Assembly: GCF_016618195.1 (NCBI RefSeq)
Contig: NZ_CP067099.1
Location: 1,426,001-1,490,000 of the forward strand
DNA length: 64,000 bases
Source of the DNA: Providencia manganoxydans
Lineage (GTDB): Bacteria > Pseudomonadota > Gammaproteobacteria > Enterobacterales > Enterobacteriaceae
Direction of reading: 5' to 3'
In this document: one piece after another, positions 31,166 through 44,704 of the stretch
Position numbering within the stretch: position 1 is the stretch's first letter
Layout: every line of letters starts with the position of its first letter
The notes under the pieces: generated by a model
The model's input: only the letters and a program-made list of their open reading frames with translations
What the model was told of the DNA's origin: nothing
The model's database searches: none
Position numbers and translations under genes: made by a program

Positions 31166-32535
31166 TCCCTTTAACGCTAACTCAACTTGCAGATGTGACT
31201 TCTGGGCATTTATGTCGCATTGAAGGGCTTGATGCATCAACATTAGCCTTAAATGCAGTCAGTACCGACAGCCGTAAAATAGACTCAGGTTGCCTATTTA
31301 TTGCATTAAAAGGCGAGCGTTTCGATGCGCATGATTTTGTCGAATCAGTGGTTGAAGGCGGTGCAGTTGCATTATTAGTTGACCGTGAATTGGATGTTGA
31401 CTGTCCACAAGTGGTTGTAGATGACACCCGTCTTGCGATGGGGCAGCTTGCCGCTTGGGTTCGTCAACAAAGCCGAGCGAAAATCGTTGGTCTAACCGGT
31501 TCTTCTGGTAAAACTTCAGTGAAAGAAATGACCGCATCGATTCTTTCTACTCGCGGTAACACACTGTATACCGCGGGGAATTTGAACAATGATATCGGTG
31601 TTCCTCTAACATTATTTAGACTCACCAATGAATATGATTACGCTGTGATTGAAATGGGCGCTAATCATCCAAACGAAATCGCGTATACCACGAATATTGT
31701 CAAGCCACAGACCGCTTTGGTTAATAACTTATTTGCTGCACATTTAGCTGGGTTTGGTTCACCAGAAGGCGTTGCTCGTGCAAAAGGTGAAATTTATCAA
31801 GGTATTCCTGAAGAAGGTACAGCGATTGTTAACCTTGATAGCTGTTCTGATAAATGGCAGTTTCAGCCGCGCCAAACCGTTTGGTATTACTCATTAACTG
31901 CACAGGATAAAGCTGATTTTTATCCATCGGATATTGAGATAAAGCAGTTAACTACGAATTTCATGTTACATACACCCGTTGGGCAGGTGGCAATCAGCTT
32001 GCCTTTACCGGGGATGCATAATATTGCTAACGTTTTGGCTGCGAGTGCTTTGGCAATTTCAGTAGGCGCAACGTTAGAGGATATTCGTCGTGGCTTAGCA
32101 ACGACAAAAGCCGTGCCGGGCCGTTTATATCCGGTACAGCTAAGCGATATGAAAGTTGTTTTAGATGACACATATAACGCAAATGATGGCTCAATGATTG
32201 CAGCAATTAATGTTTTGGCTAAAATGCCCGGCTATCGCATTTTGGTGGCAGGGGATATGGGCGAACTCGGTGATTATGCACAAGATTGCCATCAACGTGT
32301 AGGCATAGCAGCAAAAAATGCAGGTCTGGATAAAGTACTGACCGTTGGTACGTTGAGTGAGTTGATCAGTCAGTCCAGTGAATGTGGTGAGCACTTTGCA
32401 TTCAAAAAAGATTTATTAACCCGACTAATTCCGCTAGTTCAGCAGAATGAGGTTGTTTCTATTTTAGTTAAAGGTTCACGCAGCTCCGCCATGGAAGATG
32501 TTGTGAATGCATTGAAGGAGTGCTTTGCATGTTAG
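31162..32535 (+). CDS. murF: UDP-MurNAc-tripeptide:D-Ala-D-Ala ligase
   Basis: Adds D-Ala-D-Ala to complete the UDP-MurNAc pentapeptide. The 457 residues show the Mur-ligase P-loop [14 protein letters not shown], the conserved [13 protein letters not shown] and the C-terminal VLDDTYNAN. It overlaps murE and mraY by a few bases, which suggests translational coupling along the cluster. Confidence 0.97.
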   Translation: MIPLTLTQLADVTSGHLCRIEGLDASTLALNAVSTDSRKIDSGCLFIALKGERFDAHDFVESVVEGGAVALLVDRELDVDCPQVVVDDTRLAMGQLAAWVRQQSRAKIVGLTGSSGKTSVKEMTASILSTRGNTLYTAGNLNNDIGVPLTLFRLTNEYDYAVIEMGANHPNEIAYTTNIVKPQTALVNNLFAAHLAGFGSPEGVARAKGEIYQGIPEEGTAIVNLDSCSDKWQFQPRQTVWYYSLTAQDKADFYPSDIEIKQLTTNFMLHTPVGQVAISLPLPGMHNIANVLAASALAISVGATLEDIRRGLATTKAVPGRLYPVQLSDMKVVLDDTYNANDGSMIAAINVLAKMPGYRILVAGDMGELGDYAQDCHQRVGIAAKNAGLDKVLTVGTLSELISQSSECGEHFAFKKDLLTRLIPLVQQNEVVSILVKGSRSSAMEDVVNALKECFAC

Positions 32536-33611
32536 TTTGGCTTGCCGAAATATTGGTGCATCATTTTTCTGTCTTTAACGTCTTCTCTTATTTGACGTTT
32601 AGAGCCATTGTCGGTTTGCTGACAGCACTTGCTATTGCGTTGTGGATGGGACCTCGTTTAATTGCCTATTTACAAAAAATGCAGATTGGACAAGTTGTAC
32701 GTGATGTGGGGCCTGAGTCTCACTTCAGCAAGCGTGGTACCCCAACTATGGGGGGGATCCTGATCCTGTTTTCAATCAGTATTTCAGTATTACTGTGGGC
32801 ACGTTTAGATAACCCTTATGTTTGGTGTGTACTGTTGGTACTTGTTGGCTACGGTTTAGTGGGCTTTGCTGACGACTATTTAAAAGTAGTACGTAAAAAT
32901 AGCCGTGGTTTGATTGCTCGATGGAAATACTTTTGGCAATCCGTCATCGCCTTAGTCGTCGCATTTTCAATGTATGCGGTTGGTAATGATACGCCGGCAA
33001 CACAGCTAGTTGTGCCATTCTTTAAAGATGTCATGCCACAGCTAGGCGTACTTTATATCTTACTGGCTTACTTCGTTATTGTTGGAACCAGTAATGCCGT
33101 GAACCTAACCGATGGTCTCGACGGTTTAGCGATTATGCCAACGGTATTTGTTGCTGCTGGTTTTGCGCTAGTGGCATGGGCAACCGGTAACGTCAATTTT
33201 GCGAGTTACTTACATATACCATTTTTACCTCATGCGGGTGAGCTCGTGATTGTGTGTACCGCGATTGTTGGGGCTGGGCTCGGTTTCCTTTGGTTTAATA
33301 CCTATCCTGCACAAGTGTTTATGGGCGATGTTGGTTCACTGGCATTGGGTGGCGCTTTAGGTACGATAGCCGTTTTACTGCGTCAAGAGTTCTTATTAGT
33401 GATCATGGGTGGGGTATTTGTCGTTGAAACCTTATCGGTCATTCTACAAGTAGGCTCTTTTAAATTGCGCGGCCAACGTATATTTCGTATGGCACCAATT
33501 CACCATCATTATGAGTTGAAAGGTTGGCCTGAACCACGTGTTATTGTGCGTTTCTGGATTATTTCTTTGATGCTAGTACTTATTGGTCTAGCAACATTAA
33601 AGGTACGTTAA
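32529..33611 (+). CDS. mraY: Phospho-MurNAc-pentapeptide transferase MraY
   Basis: Integral membrane enzyme that transfers phospho-MurNAc-pentapeptide to undecaprenyl phosphate, making lipid I. The 360 residues equal the E. coli length and start [14 protein letters not shown]. About ten membrane segments are visible, with the active-site motifs [17 protein letters not shown], and [13 protein letters not shown]. The start at 32529 is preferred to 32520 because it matches relatives. Confidence 0.97.
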   Translation: MLVWLAEILVHHFSVFNVFSYLTFRAIVGLLTALAIALWMGPRLIAYLQKMQIGQVVRDVGPESHFSKRGTPTMGGILILFSISISVLLWARLDNPYVWCVLLVLVGYGLVGFADDYLKVVRKNSRGLIARWKYFWQSVIALVVAFSMYAVGNDTPATQLVVPFFKDVMPQLGVLYILLAYFVIVGTSNAVNLTDGLDGLAIMPTVFVAAGFALVAWATGNVNFASYLHIPFLPHAGELVIVCTAIVGAGLGFLWFNTYPAQVFMGDVGSLALGGALGTIAVLLRQEFLLVIMGGVFVVETLSVILQVGSFKLRGQRIFRMAPIHHHYELKGWPEPRVIVRFWIISLMLVLIGLATLKVR

Positions 33612-33612
33612 A

Positions 33613-34938
33613 ATGGGTCATTCGCAGGGCAAACAGTATCAGGGTAAAAAAGTGACCATTATCGGATTAGGCCTTACGGGCCTATCCTGTGTGCACTTTT
33701 TCCTATCACAAGGCGTTATCCCGCGTGTGATGGATACCCGTGCTGTCCCTCCAGGTGTTGAACAATTACCTGAAAATGTTGAGTGTCATCGTGGTGGTTT
33801 AAATAATCAGTGGTTACAAGAATCTGATTTAATTGTTGCCAGCCCTGGTATCGCATTAGCAACCCCTGAATTGCAACAAGCGGCCAATAATGGAATCGAA
33901 ATTGTTGGTGATATAGAGCTGTTCTGCCGTGAAGCGGATGCCCCCATTATTGCGATTACGGGTTCTAATGGCAAAAGTACGGTGACCTCTTTAGTGGGCG
34001 AAATGGCGACGGCTGCGGCTATCTCTGTTGGCGTTGGTGGTAATATTGGTATCCCTGCGTTGTCATTGCTTAATCAGGGTCATCAACTGTATGTATTAGA
34101 ACTGTCTAGCTTCCAATTGGAAACGACATCCAGTCTGCAAGCGCTGGCTGCAACAGTATTGAATGTCACTGAAGACCATATGGATCGTTATCCTTTGGGG
34201 CTGGCACAATATCGTGAAGCTAAATTGCGTATTTATCATAATGCACAACATTGTGTAGTGAATGCACAAGATCCATTAACTCTACCTACTGAGGGTAACA
34301 GCAACACTTGGACTAGCTTCGGTGTTGATAATGGCGATTATTACTTTGATTCACTGCGTCGTACATTAGTTGCCAAAGGTCAAACACTGCTCAATGTTGA
34401 TGAAATGCATTTAACAGGGCAGCACAATTATACCAATGCGTTGGCAGCTCTTGCATTAGCGGATATCGCAGGCGTTGATCGTGATGCTAGCTTGCGAGTA
34501 TTGAAAAACTATGCGGGTCTAGTTCATCGTTTTCAACTGGTATTACTGAATAATGGTGTCCGCTGGATAAATGATTCGAAGGCAACCAATGTAGGTAGTA
34601 CTGAAGCTGCTCTTAATGGTTTAAAAGTTGATGGCACACTGCATTTGTTACTGGGCGGGGATGGGAAATCAGCTGATTTCTCCCCATTAAAGCCTTATTT
34701 AGCGCAAGACAACGTGCGTTTGTATTGCTTTGGCCGTGATGGTAAACAGTTGGCTGAATTAGAGCCGAATAAGTCAGTACTTACTGAGACCATGGAACAA
34801 AGTATGCGTTACTTGGCTCCGCAGCTCAAAGCTGGCGATATGGTTTTACTTTCGCCTGCTTGTGCCAGTATCGATCAGTTTAAAAACTTTGAGCAACGTG
34901 GTGCTATTTTTGCTGAGTTGGCGAAGGAGCTAGGCTGA
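33613..34938 (+). CDS. murD: UDP-MurNAc-L-alanine:D-glutamate ligase
   Basis: Adds D-glutamate to UDP-MurNAc-L-Ala. The 441 residues show the N-terminal Rossmann segment ([17 protein letters not shown]), the P-loop [15 protein letters not shown], and the C-terminal domain with WINDSKATN and [12 protein letters not shown]. It shares one base with ftsW. Confidence 0.97.
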   Translation: MGHSQGKQYQGKKVTIIGLGLTGLSCVHFFLSQGVIPRVMDTRAVPPGVEQLPENVECHRGGLNNQWLQESDLIVASPGIALATPELQQAANNGIEIVGDIELFCREADAPIIAITGSNGKSTVTSLVGEMATAAAISVGVGGNIGIPALSLLNQGHQLYVLELSSFQLETTSSLQALAATVLNVTEDHMDRYPLGLAQYREAKLRIYHNAQHCVVNAQDPLTLPTEGNSNTWTSFGVDNGDYYFDSLRRTLVAKGQTLLNVDEMHLTGQHNYTNALAALALADIAGVDRDASLRVLKNYAGLVHRFQLVLLNNGVRWINDSKATNVGSTEAALNGLKVDGTLHLLLGGDGKSADFSPLKPYLAQDNVRLYCFGRDGKQLAELEPNKSVLTETMEQSMRYLAPQLKAGDMVLLSPACASIDQFKNFEQRGAIFAELAKELG

Positions 34939-36131
34939 TGACTATACCGGGTGCGATGCGCTTAAAAAATTGGGTTATCGGTGAGAAGAGCGGCGTTATT
35001 GCAGGCTCTACACTGTATGATCGTACTCTAGTATGGTTAGCATTCGGTCTCGCTGCGATTGGTTTTGTGATGGTGACATCCGCTTCAATGCCAGTTGGTC
35101 AGCGGCTCACTGAAGATCCGTTTTACTTCGCAAAGCGTGATGTTATTTATTTAGTGGTCGCTTTCATTTTAGCGCTAGGTGTGATGAAAGTGTCGATGGC
35201 GACATGGGAAAAATACAGCTTTGCGTTATTGATGTTTGCTTTAGCGATGTTAGCCGTTGTGCTGGTTGCAGGTAGCTCAGTGAATGGTGCCTCACGGTGG
35301 ATTGACATTGGAATTGTTAAAATTCAGCCAGCAGAAATCTCTAAATTTGCGCTGTTTTGCTATGTATCTAGTTACTTAGTGAGAAAGTCAGAAGAAGTCA
35401 GGACGCGCTTCCTTGGTTTTGTCAAACCCATGTGTATTCTGATCATTATGGCTTCATTGTTATTACTACAGCCCGATTTAGGTACCGTTATCGTGCTGGT
35501 AGTTACCACACTAGGTTTGTTATTCCTCGCGGGAGCAAGATTAGCACCATTTATTATTGGTATTGCGGCTTGCGTAGTGGGGGTTTTGGCGTTGATTTGG
35601 TTTGAGCCATATCGCTTACGTCGAGTGACTTCATTTTTGAACCCATGGGAAGATCCGTTTGGTAGTGGTTATCAGTTAACACAGTCTTTGATGGCGTTTG
35701 GTCGCGGTGAAGTATTAGGCCAAGGTTTAGGTAACTCAGTCCAAAAATTGGAATATTTACCTGAAGCACATACTGACTTTATTTTCTCCGTACTCGCGGA
35801 AGAGTTAGGCTACGTCGGTGTAGTACTGGTTCTGCTTATGGTGTTTATGTTGGCATTTAGAGCGATGATGATAGGCCGCCGTGCTTTGTTAGCAAAACAG
35901 TTCTTTGCTGGCTATTTAGCTTGCTCTATAGGGATTTGGTTTACCTTTCAGGCGCTGGTGAATGTGGGAGCAGCGGCCGGTATGTTGCCAACGAAAGGGC
36001 TAACATTGCCATTGATCAGTTATGGTGGTTCCAGTTTATTAGTCATGTCTGCCGCTATCGCTGTTTTATTGCGTGTGGATTTTGAAACACGTCTGGAAAA
36101 AGCACAGGCGTTTGTAAGGAGTGTTAAATGA
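34938..36131 (+). CDS. ftsW: Septal peptidoglycan glycosyltransferase FtsW
   Basis: SEDS-family polymerase of septal glycan, paired with FtsI. The 397 residues contain about ten membrane segments and the SEDS signatures [42 protein letters not shown] and [14 protein letters not shown] short cytoplasmic N-terminus precedes the first membrane segment. It overlaps murG by 4 bases. Confidence 0.97.
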   Translation: MTIPGAMRLKNWVIGEKSGVIAGSTLYDRTLVWLAFGLAAIGFVMVTSASMPVGQRLTEDPFYFAKRDVIYLVVAFILALGVMKVSMATWEKYSFALLMFALAMLAVVLVAGSSVNGASRWIDIGIVKIQPAEISKFALFCYVSSYLVRKSEEVRTRFLGFVKPMCILIIMASLLLLQPDLGTVIVLVVTTLGLLFLAGARLAPFIIGIAACVVGVLALIWFEPYRLRRVTSFLNPWEDPFGSGYQLTQSLMAFGRGEVLGQGLGNSVQKLEYLPEAHTDFIFSVLAEELGYVGVVLVLLMVFMLAFRAMMIGRRALLAKQFFAGYLACSIGIWFTFQALVNVGAAAGMLPTKGLTLPLISYGGSSLLVMSAAIAVLLRVDFETRLEKAQAFVRSVK

Positions 36132-37219
36132 GTCGAGCAAAAAGATTATTAGTCATGGCTGGTGGCACTGGGGGACATGTGTTTCCCGGATTAGCTGTGG
36201 CGCATTATTTGCAGACTCAAGGCTGGGAAATTCGCTGGTTAGGCACTGCCGATCGTATGGAAGCTACATTAGTGCCACAACATGGCATTGAGATAGAGTT
36301 TATCCGTATTTCAGGGCTGAGAGGTAAAGGTGTTATGGCATTGGCTGCGGCACCTTGGCGGATCTGCAAAGCTGTATGCCAAGCCAAAGCAATTATTAAG
36401 CAATATCAACCTGATGCTGTATTAGGTATGGGGGGATATGTTTCTGGGCCGGGCGGTATTGCCGCATGGTTATCCGGTGTTCCGGTTGTTCTGCATGAAC
36501 AAAATGGTATCGCAGGGTTAACCAATAAATGGTTATCCAAGATAGCGAAACGTGTATTGCAAGCATTTCCTGGTGCATTTCCTAACGCGCCTGTTGTTGG
36601 AAACCCGGTTCGAAAAGATGTGTTAGCACTCCCTCTACCAGAAGCACGATTATCAGATCGCGACGACCAAATACGCGTGCTTGTAGTAGGAGGAAGCCAG
36701 GGTGCTCGTATTTTGAATCAAGTGATGCCTAAAGTTGCTGGAAAAGTAAGCAAACAGTTAAATATATGGCATCAAGCAGGAAAAGGAAGTAAGGAATCTA
36801 CAGAAGCGTTGTATAATGAAAGCCTAAAAAATCCAGTTAATTCCGAGTATTCAGTTAATTCCGAATATAAAGTGACTGAGTTTATCGATGATATGGCTCA
36901 AGCTTACGCATGGGCAGACATCGTTATATGTCGTTCAGGCGCATTGACGGTCAGTGAAATTGCAGCGGCGGGTTTACCCGCAATTTTTGTTCCTTTTCAG
37001 CACAAAGACCGTCAGCAGTATTGGAACGCACTACCACTCGAAAAAGCGGGTGCGGCCAAAATACTTGAACAGCCCGAGTTTACAGCAGATAGCGTGGCTA
37101 CTCTGTTAGACCAATGGGATAGAAAAGAATTGTTGTCGATGGCCAAAAAAGCCCGAGAATGTGCAATCACAGATGCAACTGAGCGCGTAGCTGCCGTGAT
37201 CTGTGAAGTGGCGAAGTAA
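36128..37219 (+). CDS. murG: UDP-GlcNAc transferase MurG (lipid II synthesis)
   Basis: Peripheral membrane glycosyltransferase that adds GlcNAc to lipid I. The 363 residues begin with the [14 protein letters not shown] loop; [24 protein letters not shown] and the C-terminal [25 protein letters not shown] are conserved. It is about 8 residues longer than E. coli MurG, partly because an 18-bp in-frame tandem duplication (36834-36869) adds a second VNSEY unit in a variable loop. Confidence 0.97.
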   Translation: MSRAKRLLVMAGGTGGHVFPGLAVAHYLQTQGWEIRWLGTADRMEATLVPQHGIEIEFIRISGLRGKGVMALAAAPWRICKAVCQAKAIIKQYQPDAVLGMGGYVSGPGGIAAWLSGVPVVLHEQNGIAGLTNKWLSKIAKRVLQAFPGAFPNAPVVGNPVRKDVLALPLPEARLSDRDDQIRVLVVGGSQGARILNQVMPKVAGKVSKQLNIWHQAGKGSKESTEALYNESLKNPVNSEYSVNSEYKVTEFIDDMAQAYAWADIVICRSGALTVSEIAAAGLPAIFVPFQHKDRQQYWNALPLEKAGAAKILEQPEFTADSVATLLDQWDRKELLSMAKKARECAITDATERVAAVICEVAK

Positions 37220-37268
37220 TCATCGGTAAGTGGTATTGGTACAGAATTAATAGAAGCGAAGACATATA

Positions 37269-38732
37269 GTGAATACACAACAGTTGGCGAAATTAAGAAC
37301 ATCAGTGCCGGAAATGAGAAGAGTCAGGCACATCCATTTTGTCGGTATCGGTGGTGCTGGCATGGGTGGTATCGCCGAAGTGTTGGCAAATGAAGGTTAT
37401 CAAATTAGCGGTTCTGATTTAGCGCCAAACGCGGTCACACAGCAGCTGACTTCTTTAGGGGCAACAATCTATTTTAATCATCGCCCTGAGAATGTTGAAA
37501 ACGCCAGTGTGGTTGTGGTTTCAACAGCAATTTCAGCGGAAAACCCTGAAATTCAAGCCGCTCATGAACTGCGTATTCCTGTTATTCGCCGTGCTGAAAT
37601 GTTGGCTGAACTGATGCGTTACCGTCATGGAATTGCTGTCGCAGGCACTCATGGAAAAACCACTACTACTGCTATGATTTCAGGAATTTATGCACAAGCA
37701 GGCTTAGATCCTACATTTGTTAATGGTGGTTTAGTAAAATCAGCGGGTACTCACGCACGTTTAGGTAGCAGCCGCTATTTAATCGCTGAGGCTGATGAAA
37801 GTGATGCTTCATTTTTACATTTGCAGCCACTGGTTGCGGTGGTGACGAATATTGAAGCGGATCACATGGACACTTATCAAGGTAACTTCGAAACTTTGAA
37901 AGATACCTTCATTAACTTTCTGCATAACTTGCCATTTTATGGCCGTGCAGTGATGTGTATTGATGATCCGGTGATCCGTTCATTATTACCACGCGTTAGT
38001 CGCTATGTGACAACGTATGGTTTTAGTGAAGATGCAGATGTGCGTATCGTTAAATATGAACAAAAAGGTAATCAAGGTTTCTTTACTATTGCGCGTGAGA
38101 ATATGCCTGAGCTGACGGTGGTGCTGAATGCACCGGGGCGTCATAATGCATTAAATGCAACGGCTGCGGTTGCCGTTGCAACGGAAGAAGGTATCGATGA
38201 TCAGCATATACTATCTGCACTAGTTGAGTTCCAAGGTACTGGGCGCCGTTTTGATTTTCTTGGTAACTATTCACTTCGTCATGTAAACAGTAAAGAGGGT
38301 GAAGTGATGTTGGTGGATGATTATGGTCACCACCCAACAGAAGTTGATGCCACAATCAAAGCAGCAAGAGCTGGGTGGCCAGACAAGCGTATCGTCATGG
38401 TATTTCAACCACATCGCTACTCACGTACCCGTGATCTGTATGATGATTTTGCTCATGTACTTAATCAGGTTGATGTATTACTGATGTTAGAAGTTTATCC
38501 AGCAGGGGAAAAACCTGTGCCGGGTGCAGATAGCCGTTCATTATGTCGTACTATCCGTGGTCGTGGCCAAATTGATCCAATTTATGTGGCAGAGCCTGAG
38601 CAAGTTGCACAAATTTTATCTCAAGTACTTGAACCAAATGATTTAATTCTAGTCCAAGGTGCTGGGAATATAGGTAAAATAGCGCGCAATCTTGCAGAAA
38701 CTAAATTACAGCCACCAATGGTAGAGGAGTAA
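37269..38732 (+). CDS. murC: UDP-N-acetylmuramate:L-alanine ligase
   Basis: First Mur ligase, adding L-alanine to UDP-MurNAc. The 487 residues begin with GTG ([18 protein letters not shown]), matching the E. coli N-terminus. Motifs are [44 protein letters not shown], and [14 protein letters not shown]. It lies 49 bases after murG and 3 bases before ddlB. Confidence 0.97.
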   Translation: MNTQQLAKLRTSVPEMRRVRHIHFVGIGGAGMGGIAEVLANEGYQISGSDLAPNAVTQQLTSLGATIYFNHRPENVENASVVVVSTAISAENPEIQAAHELRIPVIRRAEMLAELMRYRHGIAVAGTHGKTTTTAMISGIYAQAGLDPTFVNGGLVKSAGTHARLGSSRYLIAEADESDASFLHLQPLVAVVTNIEADHMDTYQGNFETLKDTFINFLHNLPFYGRAVMCIDDPVIRSLLPRVSRYVTTYGFSEDADVRIVKYEQKGNQGFFTIARENMPELTVVLNAPGRHNALNATAAVAVATEEGIDDQHILSALVEFQGTGRRFDFLGNYSLRHVNSKEGEVMLVDDYGHHPTEVDATIKAARAGWPDKRIVMVFQPHRYSRTRDLYDDFAHVLNQVDVLLMLEVYPAGEKPVPGADSRSLCRTIRGRGQIDPIYVAEPEQVAQILSQVLEPNDLILVQGAGNIGKIARNLAETKLQPPMVEE

Positions 38733-38735
38733 TTT

Positions 38736-39656
38736 ATGGCCGAGAAAATTGCAGTTTTATTTGGCGGCACCTCTGCTGAACGTGAAGTTTCTCTGCAATC
38801 AGGAACTGCGGTCGTTAAAGGGCTGCGTGAAGCAGGTATTGATGCACATGCGATTGATACTAAAGATTTCCCTGCTGTAACGTTAAAAGAAGCAGGGTTT
38901 GATAAAATCTTTATTGCATTGCATGGACGTGGTGGCGAAGACGGTACTATCCAAGGGTTACTTGAGTTTTTAGAACTTCCTTATACGGGGAGCGGTGTGA
39001 TGGCTTCCGCCTTGAGTATGGATAAATTAAGAACCAAGCAATTATGGGAAGGCGCAGGTTTATCGGTATCACCTTACGTTTCTTTAAACAAAACTGAATT
39101 TAATTCACTAACAAAGTTACAAATTGAAGAATTTGTGGGACATCTCGGACTACCACTTATTGTCAAACCGAGCTTGGAAGGGTCAAGTGTAGGTATGAGC
39201 AAAGTGGACAGTTTGGATGATTTATCAGCAGCTTTGGAATTGGCGTTTCGTTTCGATGAAACGGTGTTGATAGAAAAATGGTTAAGTGGTCCTGAATATA
39301 CCGTCGCAATATTGGGCGAGCAGGCTCTACCATCAATTCGTATTCAACCGCCGGGGATCTTTTACGATTACGAAGCTAAATATCTGTCTGACGAAACACA
39401 ATACTTTTGTCCGAGTGGCTTGAACGATGAGTTAGAAGCAGATTTGTCACAGTTAGCGATGCGCGCTTATCAAGCGGTTGGTTGCGAGGGCTGGGGGCGA
39501 GTAGACGTGATGCAAGATAGCGATGGTCAGTTTTATTTATTGGAGGTGAATACCTCTCCAGGCATGACTAGCCATAGCTTAGTACCGATGGCCGCGCGTC
39601 AAGCAGGGATCGATTTTTCGCAGTTGGTAGTACGTATTTTGGAATTGGCTAACTGA
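38736..39656 (+). CDS. ddlB: D-alanine:D-alanine ligase B
   Basis: ATP-grasp ligase that makes the D-Ala-D-Ala used by MurF. The 306 residues equal the E. coli DdlB length. Visible motifs are [43 protein letters not shown] and the C-terminal [14 protein letters not shown] metal-binding segment. GGAG precedes the ATG. Confidence 0.97.
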   Translation: MAEKIAVLFGGTSAEREVSLQSGTAVVKGLREAGIDAHAIDTKDFPAVTLKEAGFDKIFIALHGRGGEDGTIQGLLEFLELPYTGSGVMASALSMDKLRTKQLWEGAGLSVSPYVSLNKTEFNSLTKLQIEEFVGHLGLPLIVKPSLEGSSVGMSKVDSLDDLSAALELAFRFDETVLIEKWLSGPEYTVAILGEQALPSIRIQPPGIFYDYEAKYLSDETQYFCPSGLNDELEADLSQLAMRAYQAVGCEGWGRVDVMQDSDGQFYLLEVNTSPGMTSHSLVPMAARQAGIDFSQLVVRILELAN

Positions 39657-39657
39657 T

Positions 39658-40470
39658 ATGTCACAGGCAGCGTTAAATGTTAGGCATCATAAACAGCATA
39701 ATGATGACAGTAATGACCCAAATTCAGGACCAAGTAATGGTGCGTTTCTTGGTGGGTTGATTTTCTTCTTAATGGTTGTTGGCACAATCATTTGGAGTGG
39801 CTGGACCGTCATGAACTGGATGAAAGATGCTGACAGACTGCCGATGTCGAAACTGGTATTAACGGGGGAGCGCTACTATACAACCAATGATGATGTTAGG
39901 AAGGCAATATTATCATTGGGGCAACCGGGAACATTTATGACGGTTGATGTGAATGCGATTCAAAATCAGATTAGTGCGATGCCATGGATACGCCAAGTTA
40001 CAGTACGTAAGCAGTGGCCTGACGAATTAAAGATCCATTTAGTCGAATATGTGCCTTATGCACGTTGGAATGACCAAACAATGGTTGACAAGGAAGGGCG
40101 AGTATTTAGTCTTCCTGCCAGTGAAAGTAATAAAGGTGATTATGCCTTGCTATATGGCCCGCAAGGTAGCCAAAAAGAAGTGCTAAAAGAGTACCTTGAA
40201 TTTAAAAGAATACTTGCAGAGCAAAATTTAAAATTAAAATCAGTCTCGATGACAGCACGGCATGCTTGGCAGCTTATTTTAGATAACGATGTTCGTATTG
40301 AACTCGGTAAAAAAGATGTAATTGGGCGGTTAAATCGTTTTCTTGAACTTTATCCGCTGTTGCAGCAAACCACAGATAAACGTGTCGACTATGTTGATTT
40401 ACGTTATACCAGTGGCGCTGCGGTGGGGTGGGCACCACTGCTAGTGGATGCACCACTGGAGTTACAATAA
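39658..40470 (+). CDS. ftsQ: Cell division protein FtsQ
   Basis: Bitopic inner-membrane divisome protein that links early and late division proteins. The 270 residues have a polar, His- and Asn-rich cytoplasmic N-terminus, one membrane segment (about 30-52, [19 protein letters not shown]), a POTRA domain ([19 protein letters not shown]) and a beta domain ending [10 protein letters not shown]. It lies 1 base after ddlB. Confidence 0.95.
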   Translation: MSQAALNVRHHKQHNDDSNDPNSGPSNGAFLGGLIFFLMVVGTIIWSGWTVMNWMKDADRLPMSKLVLTGERYYTTNDDVRKAILSLGQPGTFMTVDVNAIQNQISAMPWIRQVTVRKQWPDELKIHLVEYVPYARWNDQTMVDKEGRVFSLPASESNKGDYALLYGPQGSQKEVLKEYLEFKRILAEQNLKLKSVSMTARHAWQLILDNDVRIELGKKDVIGRLNRFLELYPLLQQTTDKRVDYVDLRYTSGAAVGWAPLLVDAPLELQ

Positions 40471-40506
40471 TTAATATTGCTAATAACTCAGACTAGGCAG
40501 AAGCAA

Positions 40507-41763
40507 ATGATCAAAACGACGGACAGAAAATTAGTTGTAGGCCTTGAAATTGGGACTTCCAAGGTGTCGGCCCTTGTAGGCGAAATTCTGCCCGATGGTA
40601 TGGTGAATATTATCGGGGTGGGAAGCTGTCCATCTCGTGGCATGGACAAAGGTGGCGTTAACGACTTAGAGTCAGTGGTTAAATGCGTGCAAAGGGCGAT
40701 TGATCAGGCTGAGTTGATGGCAGATTGCCAAATTTCTTCAGTGTATCTTGCCTTGTCAGGTAAGCATGTTAGCTGCCAAAACGAAATTGGTATGGTACCA
40801 GTTTCAGAAGAAGAAGTGACACAAGAAGACGTAGACAGTGTTGTTCATACCGCTAAATCAGTCAGGGTTCGTGACGAACATCGAATTCTTCATGTGATCC
40901 CACAAGAGTTCGCGATTGATTACCAAGAAGGTATTAAGAACCCTGTTGGTCTTTCAGGTGTGCGTATGCAAGCGAAAGTTCACTTGATTACTTGCCATAA
41001 CGATATGGCGAAAAATATTGTGAAAGCGGTAGAACGTTGTGGGTTGAAAGTCGACCAACTGATTTTTGCCGGTCTTGCTGCAAGTTATTCTGTACTGACC
41101 GAAGATGAACGCGAGCTTGGCGTTTGTGTGGTTGATATCGGTGGCGGGACCATGGATATGGCAGTATACACAGGTGGTGCATTACGTCATACCAAAGTGA
41201 TCCCTTATGCAGGTAATGTTGTAACAAGCGATATTGCCTACGCTTTCGGTACACCACCAAGTGATGCCGAAGCAATCAAAGTTCGTCATGGCTGTGCTGT
41301 CGGCTCGATAGTGAGTAAAGATGAAACAGTTGAAGTACCTAGCGTGGGTGGACGGCCACCGAGAAGTTTGCAACGTCAAACTTTAGCAGAGGTTATCGAG
41401 CCGCGTTATACAGAGCTGTTAAACCTAGTAAATGAAGAAATTTTAAATTTACAGGAACAGTTAAGGCAACAAGGTGTCAAACACCATTTAGCCGCGGGGA
41501 TCGTTCTTACTGGGGGCGCTGCACAAATCGACGGGCTCGTTGAATGTGCTCAAAAAGTGTTCCATACACAAGTTAGGATCGGGACTCCACTCAATATTAC
41601 AGGCTTAACGGATTATGCTCAGGAGCCATACTATTCAACTGCGGTTGGGCTTCTGCATTACGGTAAAGAAAGCCATCTTGGCGATGATACCGAAACGGAA
41701 AAACGTGCTTCAGTTAAAGGGTGGTTTAGTAAAATTACCGGTTGGCTGAGAAAAGAATTTTAA
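40507..41763 (+). CDS. ftsA: Cell division protein FtsA
   Basis: Actin-fold ATPase that tethers FtsZ to the membrane. The 418 residues start [20 protein letters not shown], close to E. coli FtsA (420). Nucleotide-binding motifs are [22 protein letters not shown] and [10 protein letters not shown]. The C-terminal amphipathic helix [13 protein letters not shown] is the membrane anchor. An in-frame start at 40477 is not conserved. Confidence 0.97.
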   Translation: MIKTTDRKLVVGLEIGTSKVSALVGEILPDGMVNIIGVGSCPSRGMDKGGVNDLESVVKCVQRAIDQAELMADCQISSVYLALSGKHVSCQNEIGMVPVSEEEVTQEDVDSVVHTAKSVRVRDEHRILHVIPQEFAIDYQEGIKNPVGLSGVRMQAKVHLITCHNDMAKNIVKAVERCGLKVDQLIFAGLAASYSVLTEDERELGVCVVDIGGGTMDMAVYTGGALRHTKVIPYAGNVVTSDIAYAFGTPPSDAEAIKVRHGCAVGSIVSKDETVEVPSVGGRPPRSLQRQTLAEVIEPRYTELLNLVNEEILNLQEQLRQQGVKHHLAAGIVLTGGAAQIDGLVECAQKVFHTQVRIGTPLNITGLTDYAQEPYYSTAVGLLHYGKESHLGDDTETEKRASVKGWFSKITGWLRKEF

Positions 41764-41819
41764 TTTTTATTCAGAAGCATATTATTAGCTTCGAAGTAAG
41801 CACAAAACGGAGAGACATT

Positions 41820-42998
41820 ATGTTTGAACCAATGGAGCTAACCAACGATGCGGTGATTAAAGTCATCGGCGTTGGTGGCGGCGGCGGAAATGCCGTTGAA
41901 CACATGGTGCGTGAGCGTATTGAAGGCGTTGAGTTCTTCGCCGTCAACACGGATGCACAAGCACTGCGTAAAACCGCAGTCGGACAAACCATCCAGATTG
42001 GTACTGGTATCACTAAAGGTCTTGGCGCAGGTGCCAACCCTGAAGTTGGCCGCAATGCCGCTGAAGAAGATCGTGAAGCGTTACGTAATGCACTTGATGG
42101 TGCAGACATGGTCTTTATCGCAGCGGGTATGGGCGGTGGTACGGGTACAGGTGCGGCTCCAGTGGTTGCTGAAGTTGCTAAAGAACTGGGTATCCTAACT
42201 GTTGCTGTCGTGACTAAGCCTTTCAATTTTGAAGGCAAAAAACGTATGGCATTCGCGGAATCAGGCATTACTGAGTTATCAAAACATGTTGACTCATTAA
42301 TTACTATTCCAAATGACAAACTACTAAAAGTATTGGGTCGCGGTATCTCATTACTGGATGCTTTTGGTGCAGCAAACGATGTACTAAAAGGTGCTGTTCA
42401 AGGTATTGCAGAGCTGATCACACGCCCTGGTCTGATGAACGTCGACTTTGCTGACGTACGTACTGTAATGTCAGAAATGGGCTACGCTATGATGGGCTCT
42501 GGCGTTGCACGCGGTGAAGATCGTGCCGAAGAAGCGGCTGAAATGGCTATTTCAAGTCCACTTCTCGAAGATATCGATCTGTCTGGCGCTCGTGGCGTTC
42601 TGGTCAACATTACAGCTGGTTTCGACCTGCGTTTGGATGAGTTTGAAACGGTAGGTAACACTATCCGTGCATTCGCTTCTGATAATGCGACAGTCGTGAT
42701 TGGTACATCACTTGACCCAGAAATGAATGAAGAGCTGCGAGTGACTGTCGTTGCAACGGGTATTGGTATGGATAAACGTCCTGAAATTACCCTTGTTAAC
42801 AACAAGATGTCTCAGCAAGCATCAATGGAACAGCGCTACCAGCAAATGCAAAATAGCATGTCTTCTATGCCGTCAATGTCTTCATTGACTGAAGAGAAGC
42901 CTGCTGCTGCAAAAGCGGTGAATGACCAAAATACGCAAACTAATAAGGAACCCGATTATTTGGATATTCCTGCGTTTTTGCGTAAACAGGCCGATTAA
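41820..42998 (+). CDS. ftsZ: Cell division GTPase FtsZ
   Basis: Tubulin homologue that forms the Z ring. The 392 residues (383 in E. coli) start [20 protein letters not shown]. The tubulin signature [14 protein letters not shown], a conserved [11 protein letters not shown] region, a Gln/Met/Ser-rich linker and the C-terminal tail [14 protein letters not shown] (binding FtsA and ZipA) are clear. CGGAGAG precedes the start, so the frame upstream to 41742 is not used. Confidence 0.97.
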   Translation: MFEPMELTNDAVIKVIGVGGGGGNAVEHMVRERIEGVEFFAVNTDAQALRKTAVGQTIQIGTGITKGLGAGANPEVGRNAAEEDREALRNALDGADMVFIAAGMGGGTGTGAAPVVAEVAKELGILTVAVVTKPFNFEGKKRMAFAESGITELSKHVDSLITIPNDKLLKVLGRGISLLDAFGAANDVLKGAVQGIAELITRPGLMNVDFADVRTVMSEMGYAMMGSGVARGEDRAEEAAEMAISSPLLEDIDLSGARGVLVNITAGFDLRLDEFETVGNTIRAFASDNATVVIGTSLDPEMNEELRVTVVATGIGMDKRPEITLVNNKMSQQASMEQRYQQMQNSMSSMPSMSSLTEEKPAAAKAVNDQNTQTNKEPDYLDIPAFLRKQAD

Positions 42999-43038
42999 TT
43001 TTAATTATATTGGTTTCTCCGCTTTTTGTGCTAAACTT

Positions 43039-43072
43039 TCCTGCTGATTATCAAGTATGATGATCAGCAGGA
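43039..43072 (+). other. Stem-loop between ftsZ and lpxC
   Basis: TCCTGCTGAT (43039-43048) pairs perfectly with ATCAGCAGGA (43063-43072), loop 14 bases. There is no T-tract. It may be a partial terminator or stability element separating division genes from lpxC. Confidence 0.55.
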
Positions 43073-43079
43073 CGGATAA

Positions 43080-44015
<936 letters not shown>

Positions 44016-44091
44016 TACTGTTTACGCTTAACTAAATAGCGTATTAATTAGGTTTGTAAATAATAGTTGTGCAGCTACCACTAGATTGGTG

Positions 44092-44613
44092 TTAGCCTTT
44101 TCTGTTGGTTGTACTGGTACTCTCTCCGGCCAGTGCAGCCAGCCGCTCTAATCTCTCTTTTAACCCCTTCGAACTATTCTCAGCCAAGCGTAATAGATGT
44201 TTAGCCGTCTCTGTACTTATCTTTCGATTGTTCGGAACTTGATGAGTTTTAACTGTTTGATTATTCAGTGAGCTATTTTCAACCTTTTTTCGCATTAGAA
44301 CTGGGTTGATCCTGATGTCTATAGAAGATAAAGATGGTAGAATAGAGTTTCGTAATGCAGAAATCAGATGAAGTTTTTCATAATTCAAACGGGTCATCCA
44401 ACTTGCGTTAGCAACTTCGATAACCAATATGCAATTACGATAATTTGCAACGCGGCACATAGGCTTTAGTTCGCTGGGTAATAAGCCTTTTACAGCTTGA
44501 TTTAGCTTATTGATAGCTTGTGCAGTACGTTGAATAGTTTTTAAAGGGCTGCTCGTTTTAGCGAGCGACTCTTCAAGTGCATCAAATAGCTCTTGTGGGT
44601 GACTATCTCTCAT
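44092..44613 (-). CDS. DUF721/DciA-family protein
   Basis: A 173-residue cytoplasmic protein with an N-terminal DUF721 domain (about residues 25-105; LPSELKPMCRVANYRNCILVIEV and NASWMTRLNYEKLHLISALR) and a basic, low-complexity C-terminal half. DciA is the ancestral loader or operator of the replicative helicase DnaB and is replaced by DnaC in many Enterobacterales. The lpxC-dciA-secA neighbourhood is the ancestral one, as in Pseudomonas. Whether it acts on DnaB here, beside a presumed DnaC, cannot be told. Confidence 0.7.
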   Translation of the reverse strand: MRDSHPQELFDALEESLAKTSSPLKTIQRTAQAINKLNQAVKGLLPSELKPMCRVANYRNCILVIEVANASWMTRLNYEKLHLISALRNSILPSLSSIDIRINPVLMRKKVENSSLNNQTVKTHQVPNNRKISTETAKHLLRLAENSSKGLKERLERLAALAGESTSTTNRKG

Positions 44614-44704
44614 TTCTAGCTCCAGCTAATGGGTAGTTCAGTGCTCTAGTACGACAAGTGCGATATGATATGTGTACTATAAAACGATAATATATAAATA
44701 CAGT

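Noticed and set aside
41771..42319. 182-codon ORF antisense to ftsZ
   Set aside because: Shadow frame of a highly conserved gene; Ser/Pro/Ala-rich composition and no domain.
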